DNA from: Streptomyces olivochromogenes | Lineage (GTDB): Bacteria; Actinomycetota; Actinomycetes; Streptomycetales; Streptomycetaceae | NCBI RefSeq assembly: GCF_001514115.1 | Contig: NZ_KQ948463.1 | Span: 62,001-126,000 of the forward strand | Reading direction: 5' to 3' | DNA: 64,000 nucleotides | Part shown: positions 23,711 to 33,269 of the stretch, piece after piece | Position numbering within the stretch: the first letter of the stretch is position 1 | Layout of the letters: the number at the start of each line of letters is the position of its first letter | Made by a program: the position numbers and the translations under genes | Notes under the pieces: generated by a model | Databases searched by the model: none | Told to the model about the DNA's origin: nothing | What the model saw: the letters and a program-made list of their open reading frames with translations, nothing else

Positions 23711-25453
23711 TCAGGGACGCGGCACGTTGCGCAGGTTGGAGCGGGCCATCTGCACCATCCGGCCGACGCCCCCGTCCAGGACCATCTTCGACGCCGACAG
23801 GGCGAACCCGGTCACCATCTCCGCGCTGATCTTCGGAGGGATGGACAGGGCGTTGGGGTCGGTGACGATGTCGACGAGGGCGGGGCCCTTGTGCTTGAAG
23901 GCGGCCTTCAGGGCGCCGGTGAGGTCCTTGGGCTTCTCGACACGCACGCCGTACGCCCCGCACGCGCGCGCGACGGCCCCGAAGTCGGGATTCTTGTTCG
24001 TGGTCCCGTACGAGGGCAGCCCGGCGACCAGCATCTCCAACTCGACCATGCTCAGTGCGGAGTTGTTGAAGAGGACGACCTTCACGGGCAGGTCGTACTG
24101 GACGAGGGTGAGGAAGTCGCCCATCAGCATGGCGAACCCGCCGTCTCCGGACATCGAGACGATCTGGCGGCCCCGGTCGGTGAACTGGGCCCCGATCGCC
24201 ATCGGCAGCGCGTTCGCCATCGAACCGTGCGAGAACGAACCGATGACCCGGCGGCGGCCGTTGGGCGAGATGTAGCGGGCCGCCCACACGTTGCACATCC
24301 CGGTGTCGACCGTGAACACCGCGTCCTCGTCGGCGAGTTCGTCGAGGACGGAGGCCACGTACTCGGGGTGGATCGGCACGTGCTTCTCGACCTTGCGCGT
24401 GTACGCCTTGACGACACCCTCGAGCGCGTCCGCGTGCTTCTTCAGCATCTTGTCGAGGAAACGGCGGTTTCCCTTGGGCTTCACCCGGGGCGTCAGACAG
24501 CGCAGGGTCTCCTTCACATCGCCCCACACCGCCAGATCCAGCTTGGAGCGGCGGCCCAGGCGCTCGGGCCGGACGTCGACCTGGGCGATCTTGACGTCGT
24601 CCGGGAGGAAGGCGTTGTACGGGAAGTCGGTGCCGAGCAGGATCAGCAGGTCGCACTCGTGGGTGGCCTCGTAGGCGGCGCCGTAGCCGAGCAGACCGCT
24701 CATACCGACGTCGTACGGGTTGTCGTACTGGATCCACTCCTTGCCCCGCAGCGCGTGTCCGACCGGGGACTTGATCTTCTCCGCGAACTCCATGACCTCG
24801 GCGTGCGCGCCCGCCGTGCCGCTGCCGCAGAAGAGCGTGATCCTGTCGGCCTCGTCGATCATCGCGACGAGCTTGTCGATCTCGGTGTCTCCGGGGCGGA
24901 CAGTGGGCCGGGAGGTGACGAGGGCGGTTTCCAGGGTCTTGTCCGGGGCGGGCTCGGAGGCGATGTCGCCGGGGAGGGAGACGACGCTGACGCCCGACTG
25001 GCCCACCGCGTGCTGGATGGCGGTCTGCAGCAGCCTCGGCATCTGCTTCGGGTTGGAGATCATCTCGTTGTAGTGACTGCACTCGCGGAAGAGCTGGTCC
25101 GGATGGGTCTCCTGGAAGTAGCCGAGGCCGATCTCGCTGGAGGGGATGTGCGAGGCGAGGGCGAGAACCGGGGCCATGGAGCGGTGGGCGTCGTACAGGC
25201 CGTTGATGAGGTGCAGGTTGCCGGGGCCGCAGGAGCCGGCGCAGGCGGCGAGCTTGCCGGTGATCTGGGCCTCGGCGCCCGCGGCGAAGGCAGCCGTCTC
25301 CTCGTGCCGGACGTGGATCCAGTCGATCGCCGCGTTGCGCCGGATCGCGTCCACCACCGGGTTGAGGCTGTCGCCGACGACGCCGTACAGGCGCTTGACG
25401 CCCGCGCGGACGAGGATGTCGACGAACTGCTCGGCGACGTTCTGCTTGGCCAT
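23711..25453 (-). CDS. poxB: Thiamine-diphosphate-dependent pyruvate oxidase/dehydrogenase
   Basis: A 580-residue enzyme with the three domains of the PoxB/acetolactate synthase superfamily. N-terminal pyrimidine-binding domain has the catalytic Glu in DWIHVRHEETAAFAAGAEAQ; the central domain binds FAD; the C-terminal PP domain has GDGGFAMLMGD and, after it, VVLFNNSALSMVELEM (the GDG-NN thiamine motif). PoxB oxidises pyruvate to acetate and CO2 and feeds electrons to the membrane quinone pool; it is typically used on entry to stationary phase. Start at ATG 25453, with AAGGGGTG upstream. A closely related activity (sulfoacetaldehyde or phosphonopyruvate type) is less likely given the sequence of the N-terminal domain. 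Confidence 0.88.
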   Translation of the reverse strand: MAKQNVAEQFVDILVRAGVKRLYGVVGDSLNPVVDAIRRNAAIDWIHVRHEETAAFAAGAEAQITGKLAACAGSCGPGNLHLINGLYDAHRSMAPVLALASHIPSSEIGLGYFQETHPDQLFRECSHYNEMISNPKQMPRLLQTAIQHAVGQSGVSVVSLPGDIASEPAPDKTLETALVTSRPTVRPGDTEIDKLVAMIDEADRITLFCGSGTAGAHAEVMEFAEKIKSPVGHALRGKEWIQYDNPYDVGMSGLLGYGAAYEATHECDLLILLGTDFPYNAFLPDDVKIAQVDVRPERLGRRSKLDLAVWGDVKETLRCLTPRVKPKGNRRFLDKMLKKHADALEGVVKAYTRKVEKHVPIHPEYVASVLDELADEDAVFTVDTGMCNVWAARYISPNGRRRVIGSFSHGSMANALPMAIGAQFTDRGRQIVSMSGDGGFAMLMGDFLTLVQYDLPVKVVLFNNSALSMVELEMLVAGLPSYGTTNKNPDFGAVARACGAYGVRVEKPKDLTGALKAAFKHKGPALVDIVTDPNALSIPPKISAEMVTGFALSASKMVLDGGVGRMVQMARSNLRNVPRP

Positions 25454-25536
25454 GCTGCACGCACCCCTTTGTGATCCATGGATCCCGCGGGTCCCTTGGT
25501 TCGACCTTTGGGTCCATGAATTCACACGGCGCGCCC

Positions 25537-27546
25537 TTACGCCTCCCAAACGGCCGCGACGGTCCGGTCGTCGGCGTATCCCTTGACCCGTACCTGGGTG
25601 TCGGCGAGGAACGCGGCGAGGCCGGGCGGCTCGCCCGCCGACCACCGCGCCGTCAGGTGCTCGCAGAACTGCGGTTCGCCGCGCAGGGGCTCCGCGAGGC
25701 CGCCGGTGCACAGCAGCAGCGTGTCACCCGGTCGGGCGACGGAGGCGCGGAAACGGAAGGGTTCGCGGGGCGGTTCGGTGGGGGTACCTCCCTGGTCGAG
25801 CGCAGCCGAGAGCTTGGGGGACGGTTCGTACGGGCTCGGGGGCGTGGTGATGCCCAGGTCCATGGTGAGCCGGTCGCCCTCGGGGGTCTCGTGCGGCAGC
25901 GATCCGAAGCCGACCACGGCCTCGCCGGTGGTCTCGGCGACCCGCGGCTCGATGTCCTGCCACTCGCCGTCCCGCAGCCGGAACAGACCGCCGGCGCCGA
26001 CTCCGAAGAAGACGCGTGTACGGCACTCGGGGTCCCCGGTGAGCAGCAGGCAGCGCAGTCCGGCGGTGTACTCCTCGGGTTCTATGCCCTGTTCGGCGGC
26101 GCTCGCGCGCAGCTTGCCGAGAGTGCGGTCGGTGAGCCGGTGCAGGCCCGACTTCAGGTCGCCGCGACGGGCCGCCCTTATGTCCTCGGCCAGCCGTGCG
26201 TGACTGCGGCCCACGGCACGCCCGATCCAGTGGCACGCCTCGGCCGCCGCCCGGTGCGCGCCGGGGGTCGCCCGGGCGCCGGTCGCCATCGCCACCAGCA
26301 CCAGCGCGTGCTCGCCCGCTCCGAAGCGGGCGGTGAGCAGGGAGTCGCGGCGGGGCTCGCCCCTGAAGCGCGCGGAGTCGCCGCGCACGGAGGCCGCGCG
26401 CAGGGTGCTCGCCCCGTAGCGCGCTCCGTCCAGGACGGTGTCGGCGACCAGGTCGTCGAGGTCGTCCGGATCGGCGGGCGGGAGGGAGGTGGGCTCGGCG
26501 TCGTAGGTGGGCGGGCCCGAGCCGAGGTAGTCGACGGGGGGTGGCTGGTGGGGGACGGTGAGGACCGGCTCGGGGAGGGCCTCCACGGGGGCGGCCGCGC
26601 CGGGCGGGGCGGGATCCGGCGGCGCGGTGGGGCGCGGCGGCACCGCCGCGCCGGGCGATTCCTCGGACGTACGGTCACGGAGCGACTCGGGGTGGAACCC
26701 CGGCGGCGTCGGTCCCGGCGGGAAGATCGCGAGGGTCGGCGGTTCGGCGGGCGGGGGTTCCCAGGGAGGCAGGGGCTCTTCGCCACCCCCCGCGGAGCGC
26801 GGATCCACACCACTGCGAGAGAGGCCGGTGGCCTCGCTGCTCCACCAAGGAACGGGCTCCGCATCCACCGACGAGGAGCCGGGATCCTCCCCGCTCGCCG
26901 AGGGCCCCGGGTACCCGCTGCTCCACGAAAGGCCCGGGTCCCCGTCACCCCACGCAGAACCCGGGTCCCCGTCACCCCGGGATAAGCCGGAGCCCTCCCC
27001 GCTCCCCGGGAGACCAAGGTCCTCCTCGCCCCGAGAAGAAGCCGAGTCTCCGCCACTCCGCGAGGAGGCGCGGCCCCCGCCGCTCCACAAGGGTCCGGAA
27101 TCCTCCCCGCTCCCCGAGCGGCCGGAGTTCACCCCGCTCCCCGAGGGGCCGGAGTTCACCCCGCTGCCCGAAGGGACGGCGTCCTCGGGCTCCGAGGGGC
27201 CTGGGGCCGCGTCCGCGCTCGTCGAGGGGGCCGGGTTCTCGGCCGGCCGTGTCGGGGCGAGGAAGCGGTCCGGTGGGTCGGACCGGGGCTCGCGGTCCCA
27301 GCGGGCGAGGCGCCGGCCCAGTGCCTCGCCGCGCGGGGTGGCGCCGCCGCCCCGTTGCTCGGGGACGACGGGAGGCCCGTGCGGCTCGGGTGGCGCGGTC
27401 CCCGGTCCCACCGTCCCCGCGGCCGACGCGAAGCGGTCGTCGAGGGAATCGGCCGCGGGCGCGGGCCCCGTGTCCCCGGTGGCGTCGTACAGCTGCCCCC
27501 ACCAGTCGTCCTCGTGACCGGTAGGCCTCTCCCCCTGCTGACTCAT
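25537..27546 (-). CDS. PP2C-like protein with long low-complexity linker, metal sites lost
   Basis: A 669-residue protein. Residues 1-100 hold a short conserved head (GHEDDWWGQLYDATGDTG); residues 100-390 are Ser/Gly/Pro/Asp-rich imperfect repeats (SGSGVNSGPSGSGVNSG and similar) from 27240 back to about 26560. Residues 400-669 form a PP2C-type domain (VLVAMATGARATPG ... DTLLLCTGGLAEPL ... DDRTVAAVWE). In active PP2C enzymes the first motif has DG-GG and the second SDGL; here they read MATGARAT and TGGLAE, so two metal-binding aspartates are missing. I infer a pseudophosphatase or phosphoprotein-binding role. The ATG at 27546 follows AGCAGGGGGAG further upstream by convention of the Streptomyces family; no operon partner is certain, although pyruvate oxidase follows 83 bp downstream. 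Confidence 0.75.
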   Translation of the reverse strand: MSQQGERPTGHEDDWWGQLYDATGDTGPAPAADSLDDRFASAAGTVGPGTAPPEPHGPPVVPEQRGGGATPRGEALGRRLARWDREPRSDPPDRFLAPTRPAENPAPSTSADAAPGPSEPEDAVPSGSGVNSGPSGSGVNSGRSGSGEDSGPLWSGGGRASSRSGGDSASSRGEEDLGLPGSGEGSGLSRGDGDPGSAWGDGDPGLSWSSGYPGPSASGEDPGSSSVDAEPVPWWSSEATGLSRSGVDPRSAGGGEEPLPPWEPPPAEPPTLAIFPPGPTPPGFHPESLRDRTSEESPGAAVPPRPTAPPDPAPPGAAAPVEALPEPVLTVPHQPPPVDYLGSGPPTYDAEPTSLPPADPDDLDDLVADTVLDGARYGASTLRAASVRGDSARFRGEPRRDSLLTARFGAGEHALVLVAMATGARATPGAHRAAAEACHWIGRAVGRSHARLAEDIRAARRGDLKSGLHRLTDRTLGKLRASAAEQGIEPEEYTAGLRCLLLTGDPECRTRVFFGVGAGGLFRLRDGEWQDIEPRVAETTGEAVVGFGSLPHETPEGDRLTMDLGITTPPSPYEPSPKLSAALDQGGTPTEPPREPFRFRASVARPGDTLLLCTGGLAEPLRGEPQFCEHLTARWSAGEPPGLAAFLADTQVRVKGYADDRTVAAVWEA

Positions 27547-28022
27547 GCCCCTAATTGTCCACCGCGAGAGCCGGATGAAAATGGGGCATCCGGAAAAACC
27601 GGCCACGGGACTGGTAGTCGAACGGCATATCGGGTGACGTGTCGAACGGCCGTATGGGCGTGGAGGGTTGATGAAAGGTCGGACGCCGCGTCGAAGTGGA
27701 CGCCACGTCGAAGCCGCCGGACGATCCCACCCCCCACGGGAGAACCGCCCGGCGGCGCCCTGAGTGTGACCTGCTTCCCTGAGGTTCCCCTGTGACGCGC
27801 GCTGCCGCGCTCCCCAAGGCGCCACTCCCAAGATCACTCCGCCCGCGTCCACGCAGGCCGGTCTGACCCAAGCCGGGCATTACGGGCGGCTGTTGCTGCC
27901 GCGGTGCCGTGAGCTTGGCAGAGTTACGGGTGCTGCGGCGATGATGTGCCGAGGCGGGTTTGCGCCGTGGCCGATTTCCGCCAGGTCACGGCCGGAACGG
28001 GATTTGGGGAGGGCATCGCCGC
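27547..28022. other. Divergent intergenic region
   Basis: A 476-bp gap between the PP2C-like gene and the divergent two-HTH regulator. I see no gene. The nonamer TCGAACGGC occurs twice, near 27617 and 27639, followed by ATAT and CGTATG; it could be a regulator site. Nothing else stands out. Confidence 0.45.
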
Positions 28023-29003
28023 ATGCTGGGAGCGATAGGTCTGGACGAGACGCACGAGTCGGCGTACCGGGCACTGGTGTCCGTGGGCGCCGCCGACGTG
28101 CCCGACCTCGCGCGGCGGCTCACGCTCGGCGAGCACGACACCGAGCGCGCCCTGCGCCGACTGGAGCGGCACGGTCTCGCGGCCCAGTCCTCGGGCCGCC
28201 CCGGACGCTGGGTCGCGGCGCCGCCCGGCGTCGCCCTCGGCGCACTGCTCACCCAGCAGCGGCACGAGCTGGAGAAGGCGGAACTGGCGGCCGCACTACT
28301 CGCCGAGGAGTACCGCGCCCAGGCCACCGAACCCGCCGTGCACGACCTGGTGGAGGTGGTGATCGGAGCGGCGGCGGTCACCCAGCGGTTCCTCCAGCTC
28401 CAGCTCGGCGCGGCCACGGAGGTGTGCGCGCTGGTCACCGGGAACCCGATGGTGGTCTCCGGGATGGACAACGACGCGGAGGAACAGGCCGCGGGACGGG
28501 GCGTCGGCTACCGCGTGGTGCTCGAACGCGCCGTCCTCGACCAGCCCACCGGCCTCACCGAGCTGTCCGCCGCGCTCAGCCGCGACGAGCAGGTACGGGT
28601 CGTGGACAAGGTGCCGACCAAGCTGGTGATCGCCGACCGGACGCTCGCGATGGTGCCCCTCACCTCGCACACCGCGGAGCCCGCCGCCCTCGTCGTGCAC
28701 GCCAGCGGGCTCCTGGAACTGCTGTCGGGCCTGTTCGAGTCGGTGTGGCGGGACGCGCTGCCGCTGCGCCTCGGCAGCCGGGGTGTCATGGAGCAGGAGC
28801 CGGACGGCCCCGACGTCACCGACCTGGAGATCCTCTCCCTGCTGCTGGCCGGGCTGACCGACGCGAGCGTCGCCAAACAGCTCGACCTGGGCCTGAGGAC
28901 CGTACAGCGCCGGGTGAAGCGGCTGATGGAGCTGGCGGGCGTCACGACCCGGCTCCAGCTGGGCTGGCACGCCTACGAGAGGGGCTGGGTGGCCCGCGAC
29001 TGA
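28023..29003 (+). CDS. TrmB-like/LuxR-type two-HTH transcriptional regulator
   Basis: A 326-residue regulator with DNA-binding parts at both ends. Residues 5-60 form a TrmB-like winged HTH (ESAYRALVSVGAADVPDLAR, then ALRRLERHGLAAQ). The middle resembles a phospholipase-D-like or effector domain. Residues 265-320 form a LuxR/GerE HTH (VTDLEILSLLLAGLTDASVA, then LGLRTVQRRVKRLMELAGV). This combination is frequent in Streptomyces, where such regulators often control secondary or specialised genes, but the target is unknown. ATG 28023 lies ten bases after GGGGAGGG. Confidence 0.8.
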   Translation: MLGAIGLDETHESAYRALVSVGAADVPDLARRLTLGEHDTERALRRLERHGLAAQSSGRPGRWVAAPPGVALGALLTQQRHELEKAELAAALLAEEYRAQATEPAVHDLVEVVIGAAAVTQRFLQLQLGAATEVCALVTGNPMVVSGMDNDAEEQAAGRGVGYRVVLERAVLDQPTGLTELSAALSRDEQVRVVDKVPTKLVIADRTLAMVPLTSHTAEPAALVVHASGLLELLSGLFESVWRDALPLRLGSRGVMEQEPDGPDVTDLEILSLLLAGLTDASVAKQLDLGLRTVQRRVKRLMELAGVTTRLQLGWHAYERGWVARD

Positions 29004-29039
29004 CCTGCGCTTTCGCGCTCGCTCAGTCACCCTGGGCAG

Positions 29040-29522
29040 ATGGGAGCGTGGGAACTCCTGCTGGTCGGCGTGGTGATCGTGCTCGGCCTGTGCGGAGTGC
29101 TGGTGCCCGGCGTGCCGGGGTCGTGGCTGGTCTGGGCCGCGGTCCTGTGGTGGGCCCTGACCGACCCACGGGCCCTCACCTGGGGCGTGCTGGTGGGCGC
29201 AACCGTGGTCCTGGTGCTGGCCCAGGCGATCCGCTGGGGGCTGCCGCCCCGACGGCTCCGGGAGGCCGGCGCCACTCCCCGCATGGGCGTGTACGCCGGG
29301 GTCGGGGCGCTGCTCGGTTTCATTCTGCTGCCGGTGGTCGGCGCGGTCCCTGGCTTCCTCGGCGGGATCTATCTCCACGAGCGGACGCGGCTGGGCGGGC
29401 ACGGACCGGCGAAGGCGGCGGTGGGGACGGTCATGCGGTCGGGCGGCTGGAACGTCCTGACGGAGCTGTTCGCCTGCCTGCTGGTCACGGCCGCGTGGCT
29501 GGCCACGGTGATCTGCGGCTGA
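29040..29522 (+). CDS. DUF456 membrane protein
   Basis: A 160-residue hydrophobic protein with about five membrane segments, very rich in Gly, Val and Leu. The start (LLLVGVVIVLGLCGVLVPGV, then PGSWLVWAAVLWWAL) and the GFILLPVVGAVPGFLGGIYL segment are the signature of DUF456, a small family related in pattern to glycine-zipper membrane proteins. Function unknown. It follows the two-HTH regulator by 36 bp and may be co-transcribed. Confidence 0.85.
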   Translation: MGAWELLLVGVVIVLGLCGVLVPGVPGSWLVWAAVLWWALTDPRALTWGVLVGATVVLVLAQAIRWGLPPRRLREAGATPRMGVYAGVGALLGFILLPVVGAVPGFLGGIYLHERTRLGGHGPAKAAVGTVMRSGGWNVLTELFACLLVTAAWLATVICG

Positions 29523-29532
29523 CCAGCGCTGC

Positions 29533-29588
29533 CGGCGGAGCCAACACTTCGGACGAAGCCAGCGGAGCCAACGGAGCCAACACATCGG
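29533..29588. repeat. Short GGAGCCAAC repeats
   Basis: The nonamer GGAGCCAAC occurs three times in about 45 bp (near 29537, 29563 and 29572), two of them adjacent. It lies in the gap between the DUF456 and glycosidase genes. No function can be read from it. Confidence 0.7.
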
Positions 29589-29603
29589 ATCTCTCCCTTC
29601 ATA

Positions 29604-29632
29604 TTGACGGGCTCCAGCCACTTCTCTACGTT
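29604..29632 (+). promoter_or_regulatory. Sigma-70-type promoter of the glycosidase gene
   Basis: TTGACG (29604-29609), a 17-bp spacer and TACGTT (29627-29632) match the HrdB-type consensus well. The predicted transcript would start about 70 bp before the glycosidase ATG. Confidence 0.6.
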
Positions 29633-29706
29633 GCATCGCGGGATAGCTCCGATGAATCGACGAATCACCCGAAGTGCAGTCGCTAGAGCCGCCTGGAGGC
29701 ACCCGC

Positions 29707-32019
29707 ATGCCCAGCCCGTCCAGACGTACCGTCCTCGCCACCGGATCCGCCCTCGGCGGCACCCTGCTCGCCGGAGGCCTGCCCGCCCAGGCCCGGGCGG
29801 CCGAGCACGCGGACACCTCCGACCCCTGGCGCAGCGTCCTCGACGACGCCGATCTGGTCTGGCAGCGGATGCCGAAGACCTGGTACGAGGGCCCGTACCT
29901 CGGCAACGGCTTCCTCGGCTCCGGGATCTACGCCGAACCGGGCGCGGAGACCGGTTCCTTCTCGGCCGTGCGCTTCAACGTCCAGCACTCGCAGGTGCAG
30001 GACCACCGCCCCGAGTTCGGCTCCCTCTTCGGCCTCGCCCGGCTGCCCATCGGCTGGTTCACGCTGGAACCGGTCGGCGCGATCACGGGCCTGGACTGGC
30101 GGCTCGGCCTGCGCGACGCCGAACTGACCGGCACGCTCACCACGGACAAGGGCACGCTCACGCTCCGCGCGCTGGTGCACAACTCCCGCTCGGTCCTCGC
30201 CGTCGAGGTGACCCCCAGCGAGGGCGAGCGCGACTTCCGCTGGGTCTTCCACCCGGCGGACGCGATCAGCCCGCGCGCCGCCTTCAAGCCCCTCCCGGAC
30301 GGCTACCAGGGCAACCCACCCGCCGAGGTCGCCACACACGACGGCGTCTCCACCGCCGTACAGCCCCTGCTCTCGGGTGGACAGCATGTGACCGCGTGGC
30401 GGGAGCGGACGCGGGGCAGAACACGATGCCTGTACGCGCATGTCGCGCACTCGTATCCCAAGTCCACGGCGCTGGGCCGGGCGCTCGCCACCGTGCGCGG
30501 GGCTTCGGCGCTGCCGTACGACCTGCTGGCCGGAACCCATCGCGCCTGGTGGCACGCCTACTACCGGAAGAGCTTCCTCTCCCTCCCCGACGCGCGCATC
30601 CAGCGCTTCTACTGGATCCAGCTCTACAAGACGGCGTCGGCGGCCCGGCGGGACGCGCCCGTCATGGCGACCAGCGGCCCCTGGCTGGAGTCCACACCCT
30701 GGCCCAACACCTGGTGGAACCTCAACGTCCAGCTGGAGTACTGGCTGATCCACGGCTCGAACCATCTCGAACTCGACGCAGTGACCCGGGCGTTAAGCGA
30801 GTTCCGGGGCAACCTCTCGAAGGAGGTGTCGGACCGGTACCGCGCCGACTCGCTCGGCATCCCGCGCACGACGGACCCGCAGCTCGTCAACGGCGCGGCG
30901 GGGACCCTCACCGGCTACGGCGTCGGCATCCCCGGCCAGGACCCGCCCACTCCCGAGGTCGGCAACCTCACCTGGGCCCTGCACAACGTCTGGCTCAGCT
31001 ACCGCCACACCATGGACGAGTCGATCCTGCGGGACGTCCTCTTCCCCCTGCTGCGCAAGGCGATCAACTACTACCTGCACTTCCTGGAGCCGGGCACGGA
31101 CGGGAAGTTGCACCTGCCCGCCACCTTCTCCCCCGAGTACGGCGGCAACTCGCGCGACTGCAACTACGACCTGATGCTGCTGACCTGGGGCTGCCGCACC
31201 CTGCTGGAGTCGGCCGAACTCCTCGGCATCGAAGACGAGTTGGCGCCGCGCTGGCGCGAGGTACTGACCAGGCGGGTGCCGTACCCGACCGACGCGAACG
31301 GCTTCATGATCGGCGCGGACATCCCCTTCGCGAAGTCGCACCGGCACTACTCGCATCTGCTCGCGGTGTACCCGCTGTACGAGCTGACCGGCCGCACCCC
31401 CGACGAACTGGCCCTGATCGAGAAGTCGTTGGCGCACTGGGTGGGCTTCGAGGGCGCCCTCCAGGGCTACACCTTCACGGGCGCCGCCTCGATGTCCGCG
31501 CTGCTCGGCAAGGGCGAGGACGCTCTCAAGTACCTCGGTCAGCTCATGACCCGCTTCATCCAGCCCAACACCATGTACAAGGAGTCGGGCCCGGTCATCG
31601 AGACCCCGCTGTCGGCCGCCCAGTCCCTGCACGACATGGTCTGCCAGTCCTGGGGCGGCGTCGTCCGGGTCTTCCCCGCCCTGCCCGCCGACTGGGCGGA
31701 CCTGACGGTCCACGACTTCCGCACCCAGGGCGCCTTTCTGCTCAGCGCGGTACGGAAGGGCGGCGTGACCCGCTGGGTCCGGCTGGTCAGCGAGGCGGGC
31801 GCGCCCTGCGTCGTACGGCACGGCATCGCGGGCGCGATCGACGTGCGGGACGGGCGAGGACGGCCGCTGCGGTACGAGACGGTGGGCGACGGGACGATCC
31901 AGGTCACCCTGCGCCGCGGCGACTCTGCGCTCATCACCGCCAAGGGCGACCGCCCGGACCTCACCGTCACGCCGGTACGGCCGAACGCGGACGCTCCCCG
32001 GTGGGGGCTGCCCGCCTAG
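29707..32019 (+). CDS. Tat-exported GH95-like glycoside hydrolase
   Basis: A 770-residue secreted enzyme. It begins with a twin-arginine signal (SRRTVLATGSALGG, cut after about QARA), and GGAGGC precedes ATG 29707. The N-terminal beta-domain has YEGPYLGNGFLGSGIY (the family's WPVGNGxLGA-type motif), and the (alpha/alpha)6 barrel has LPATFSPEYGGNSRDCNYD, where the Glu corresponds to the GH95 general acid, and SHRHYSHLLAVYPLYE. GH95 enzymes remove alpha-1,2-L-fucose or alpha-L-galactose from glycans. Sequence around the active site is divergent (ETG-type motifs replaced), so the sugar specificity is uncertain. It is convergent with an SGNH hydrolase; the two stop codons overlap by 4 bp, which suggests joint use on a modified polysaccharide. 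Confidence 0.8.
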   Translation: MPSPSRRTVLATGSALGGTLLAGGLPAQARAAEHADTSDPWRSVLDDADLVWQRMPKTWYEGPYLGNGFLGSGIYAEPGAETGSFSAVRFNVQHSQVQDHRPEFGSLFGLARLPIGWFTLEPVGAITGLDWRLGLRDAELTGTLTTDKGTLTLRALVHNSRSVLAVEVTPSEGERDFRWVFHPADAISPRAAFKPLPDGYQGNPPAEVATHDGVSTAVQPLLSGGQHVTAWRERTRGRTRCLYAHVAHSYPKSTALGRALATVRGASALPYDLLAGTHRAWWHAYYRKSFLSLPDARIQRFYWIQLYKTASAARRDAPVMATSGPWLESTPWPNTWWNLNVQLEYWLIHGSNHLELDAVTRALSEFRGNLSKEVSDRYRADSLGIPRTTDPQLVNGAAGTLTGYGVGIPGQDPPTPEVGNLTWALHNVWLSYRHTMDESILRDVLFPLLRKAINYYLHFLEPGTDGKLHLPATFSPEYGGNSRDCNYDLMLLTWGCRTLLESAELLGIEDELAPRWREVLTRRVPYPTDANGFMIGADIPFAKSHRHYSHLLAVYPLYELTGRTPDELALIEKSLAHWVGFEGALQGYTFTGAASMSALLGKGEDALKYLGQLMTRFIQPNTMYKESGPVIETPLSAAQSLHDMVCQSWGGVVRVFPALPADWADLTVHDFRTQGAFLLSAVRKGGVTRWVRLVSEAGAPCVVRHGIAGAIDVRDGRGRPLRYETVGDGTIQVTLRRGDSALITAKGDRPDLTVTPVRPNADAPRWGLPA

Positions 32020-33269
32020 AGAAGGAGCGTGTCCAGGTCGATGTTGTCGGCCAGCGCCTGCATTCCCGTGTCGTTGAAGTGGAGATGGTCGCCGGGGTCG
32101 TAGGCGGGAAGGATGCGGTGCGGGTCGGCCGGGTCACGGACGACGGCGTCGAAGTCCACGACTGCGTCGAAGAGATCGGCGTTGCGGATGAAGGCGTTGA
32201 CCGTCAGCCGCACCGCCTCGCGGGACTCCGTATAGGCGCTGTACCCGCCGTACGGGGTGATCGTGGCACCGACGACCCGGATCCCGCGGGCGTGCGCGCG
32301 CTCCACGATCCGGCGGTATGCGTCCTCGATGGCGAGGGGATCCTTCTGCTCGGGCGTGCCCTTGATGTCGTTGATGCCCTCCAGCACGATCACCGCGCGC
32401 ACCCCGGCGCGGGAGAGCGCGTCGGCGTCGAGGCGGGTCAGGGCGCTCGGGCCGCCGCTCCCCAGCAGGAGGCGGTTTCCGGAGATCCCCGCGTTGAGGA
32501 CACCGAGCCGGCGGTGCGCGGGGAGCGCGCGGAGACGGGCGGCGAGCAGGTCGGGCCAGCGGCGGTTGGCGCTGGACGTCGAGCCGGTGCCGTCGGTGAG
32601 GGAGTCCCCGAGCGCGACCACGCTGCCCGCGGCGGGAGCGCCGAGTACGTCGACGCCGGTCACGTAGTACCAGTTGTCGAGGGTGACGGTGTACGCGGTG
32701 CCGGGCTCGTCGGCGGTCCGGTCCCCTTCGCGGGCCAGGAAGTTGGCCTGGAATGCGGAGCGGTGGTAGGTCGCCGGGCCGGAGTCGGCGGGGGTGTGGA
32801 CCGAGATCAGGAGGTTGGCGTCGGCGGGGATCGGGAGGTCGACGGGGTCGCTGACCATGTCCTGCCCCACGGGGACCGTCACGGATCGGCGGCCGGCGAA
32901 CGTGGCGACGCGCAGCGACCCCGGCGCGGCGTTCGGGCTCATGGGCCTGCCCCACTCCTGCAACGCGACCGTGACGGCGTCGAGTTGGAGGGGCGCGGTG
33001 CCGAGCCGGTTGGAGACGCGGACGCGGGCGGCGCTGCCGCCGACGCTGGTGTGCACGACGTTGCGGATCGAGGCGCCCGGCAGGGCGGGGGCGGTTCCGG
33101 AAGGGGCGCTCTCCCAGGTGCCGGTCCAGCGGGCCTGGTCGTTGTCGTGGCCGTGACCGTGGCCGGTGAGGGGGGTGGACCCCGCATCGGCGCTCGCGGC
33201 CGGCGGGACGAGCGCCAGGACGGTCACCAGGGCGGTGAAGAGATGGCGAGCCTTGATCACGCGGGTCAT
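32016..33269 (-). CDS. Secreted SGNH/GDSL hydrolase
   Basis: A 417-residue exported enzyme with a Sec signal peptide (LFTALVTVLALVPPAASADA). The N-terminal beta-domain (about 40-200) precedes the SGNH domain. Its four blocks are visible: VVALGDSLTDGTGS (Ser nucleophile), NAGISGNRL (block II Gly), LEGINDIKG (block III Asn) and GDHLHFNDTG (block V Asp and His). The family removes acyl groups from polysaccharides, lipids or xylan. It lies tail-to-tail with the GH95-like gene and may deacetylate the same substrate. The ATG at 33269 lies after GGGAAGCG. Confidence 0.87.
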   Translation of the reverse strand: MTRVIKARHLFTALVTVLALVPPAASADAGSTPLTGHGHGHDNDQARWTGTWESAPSGTAPALPGASIRNVVHTSVGGSAARVRVSNRLGTAPLQLDAVTVALQEWGRPMSPNAAPGSLRVATFAGRRSVTVPVGQDMVSDPVDLPIPADANLLISVHTPADSGPATYHRSAFQANFLAREGDRTADEPGTAYTVTLDNWYYVTGVDVLGAPAAGSVVALGDSLTDGTGSTSSANRRWPDLLAARLRALPAHRRLGVLNAGISGNRLLLGSGGPSALTRLDADALSRAGVRAVIVLEGINDIKGTPEQKDPLAIEDAYRRIVERAHARGIRVVGATITPYGGYSAYTESREAVRLTVNAFIRNADLFDAVVDFDAVVRDPADPHRILPAYDPGDHLHFNDTGMQALADNIDLDTLLL

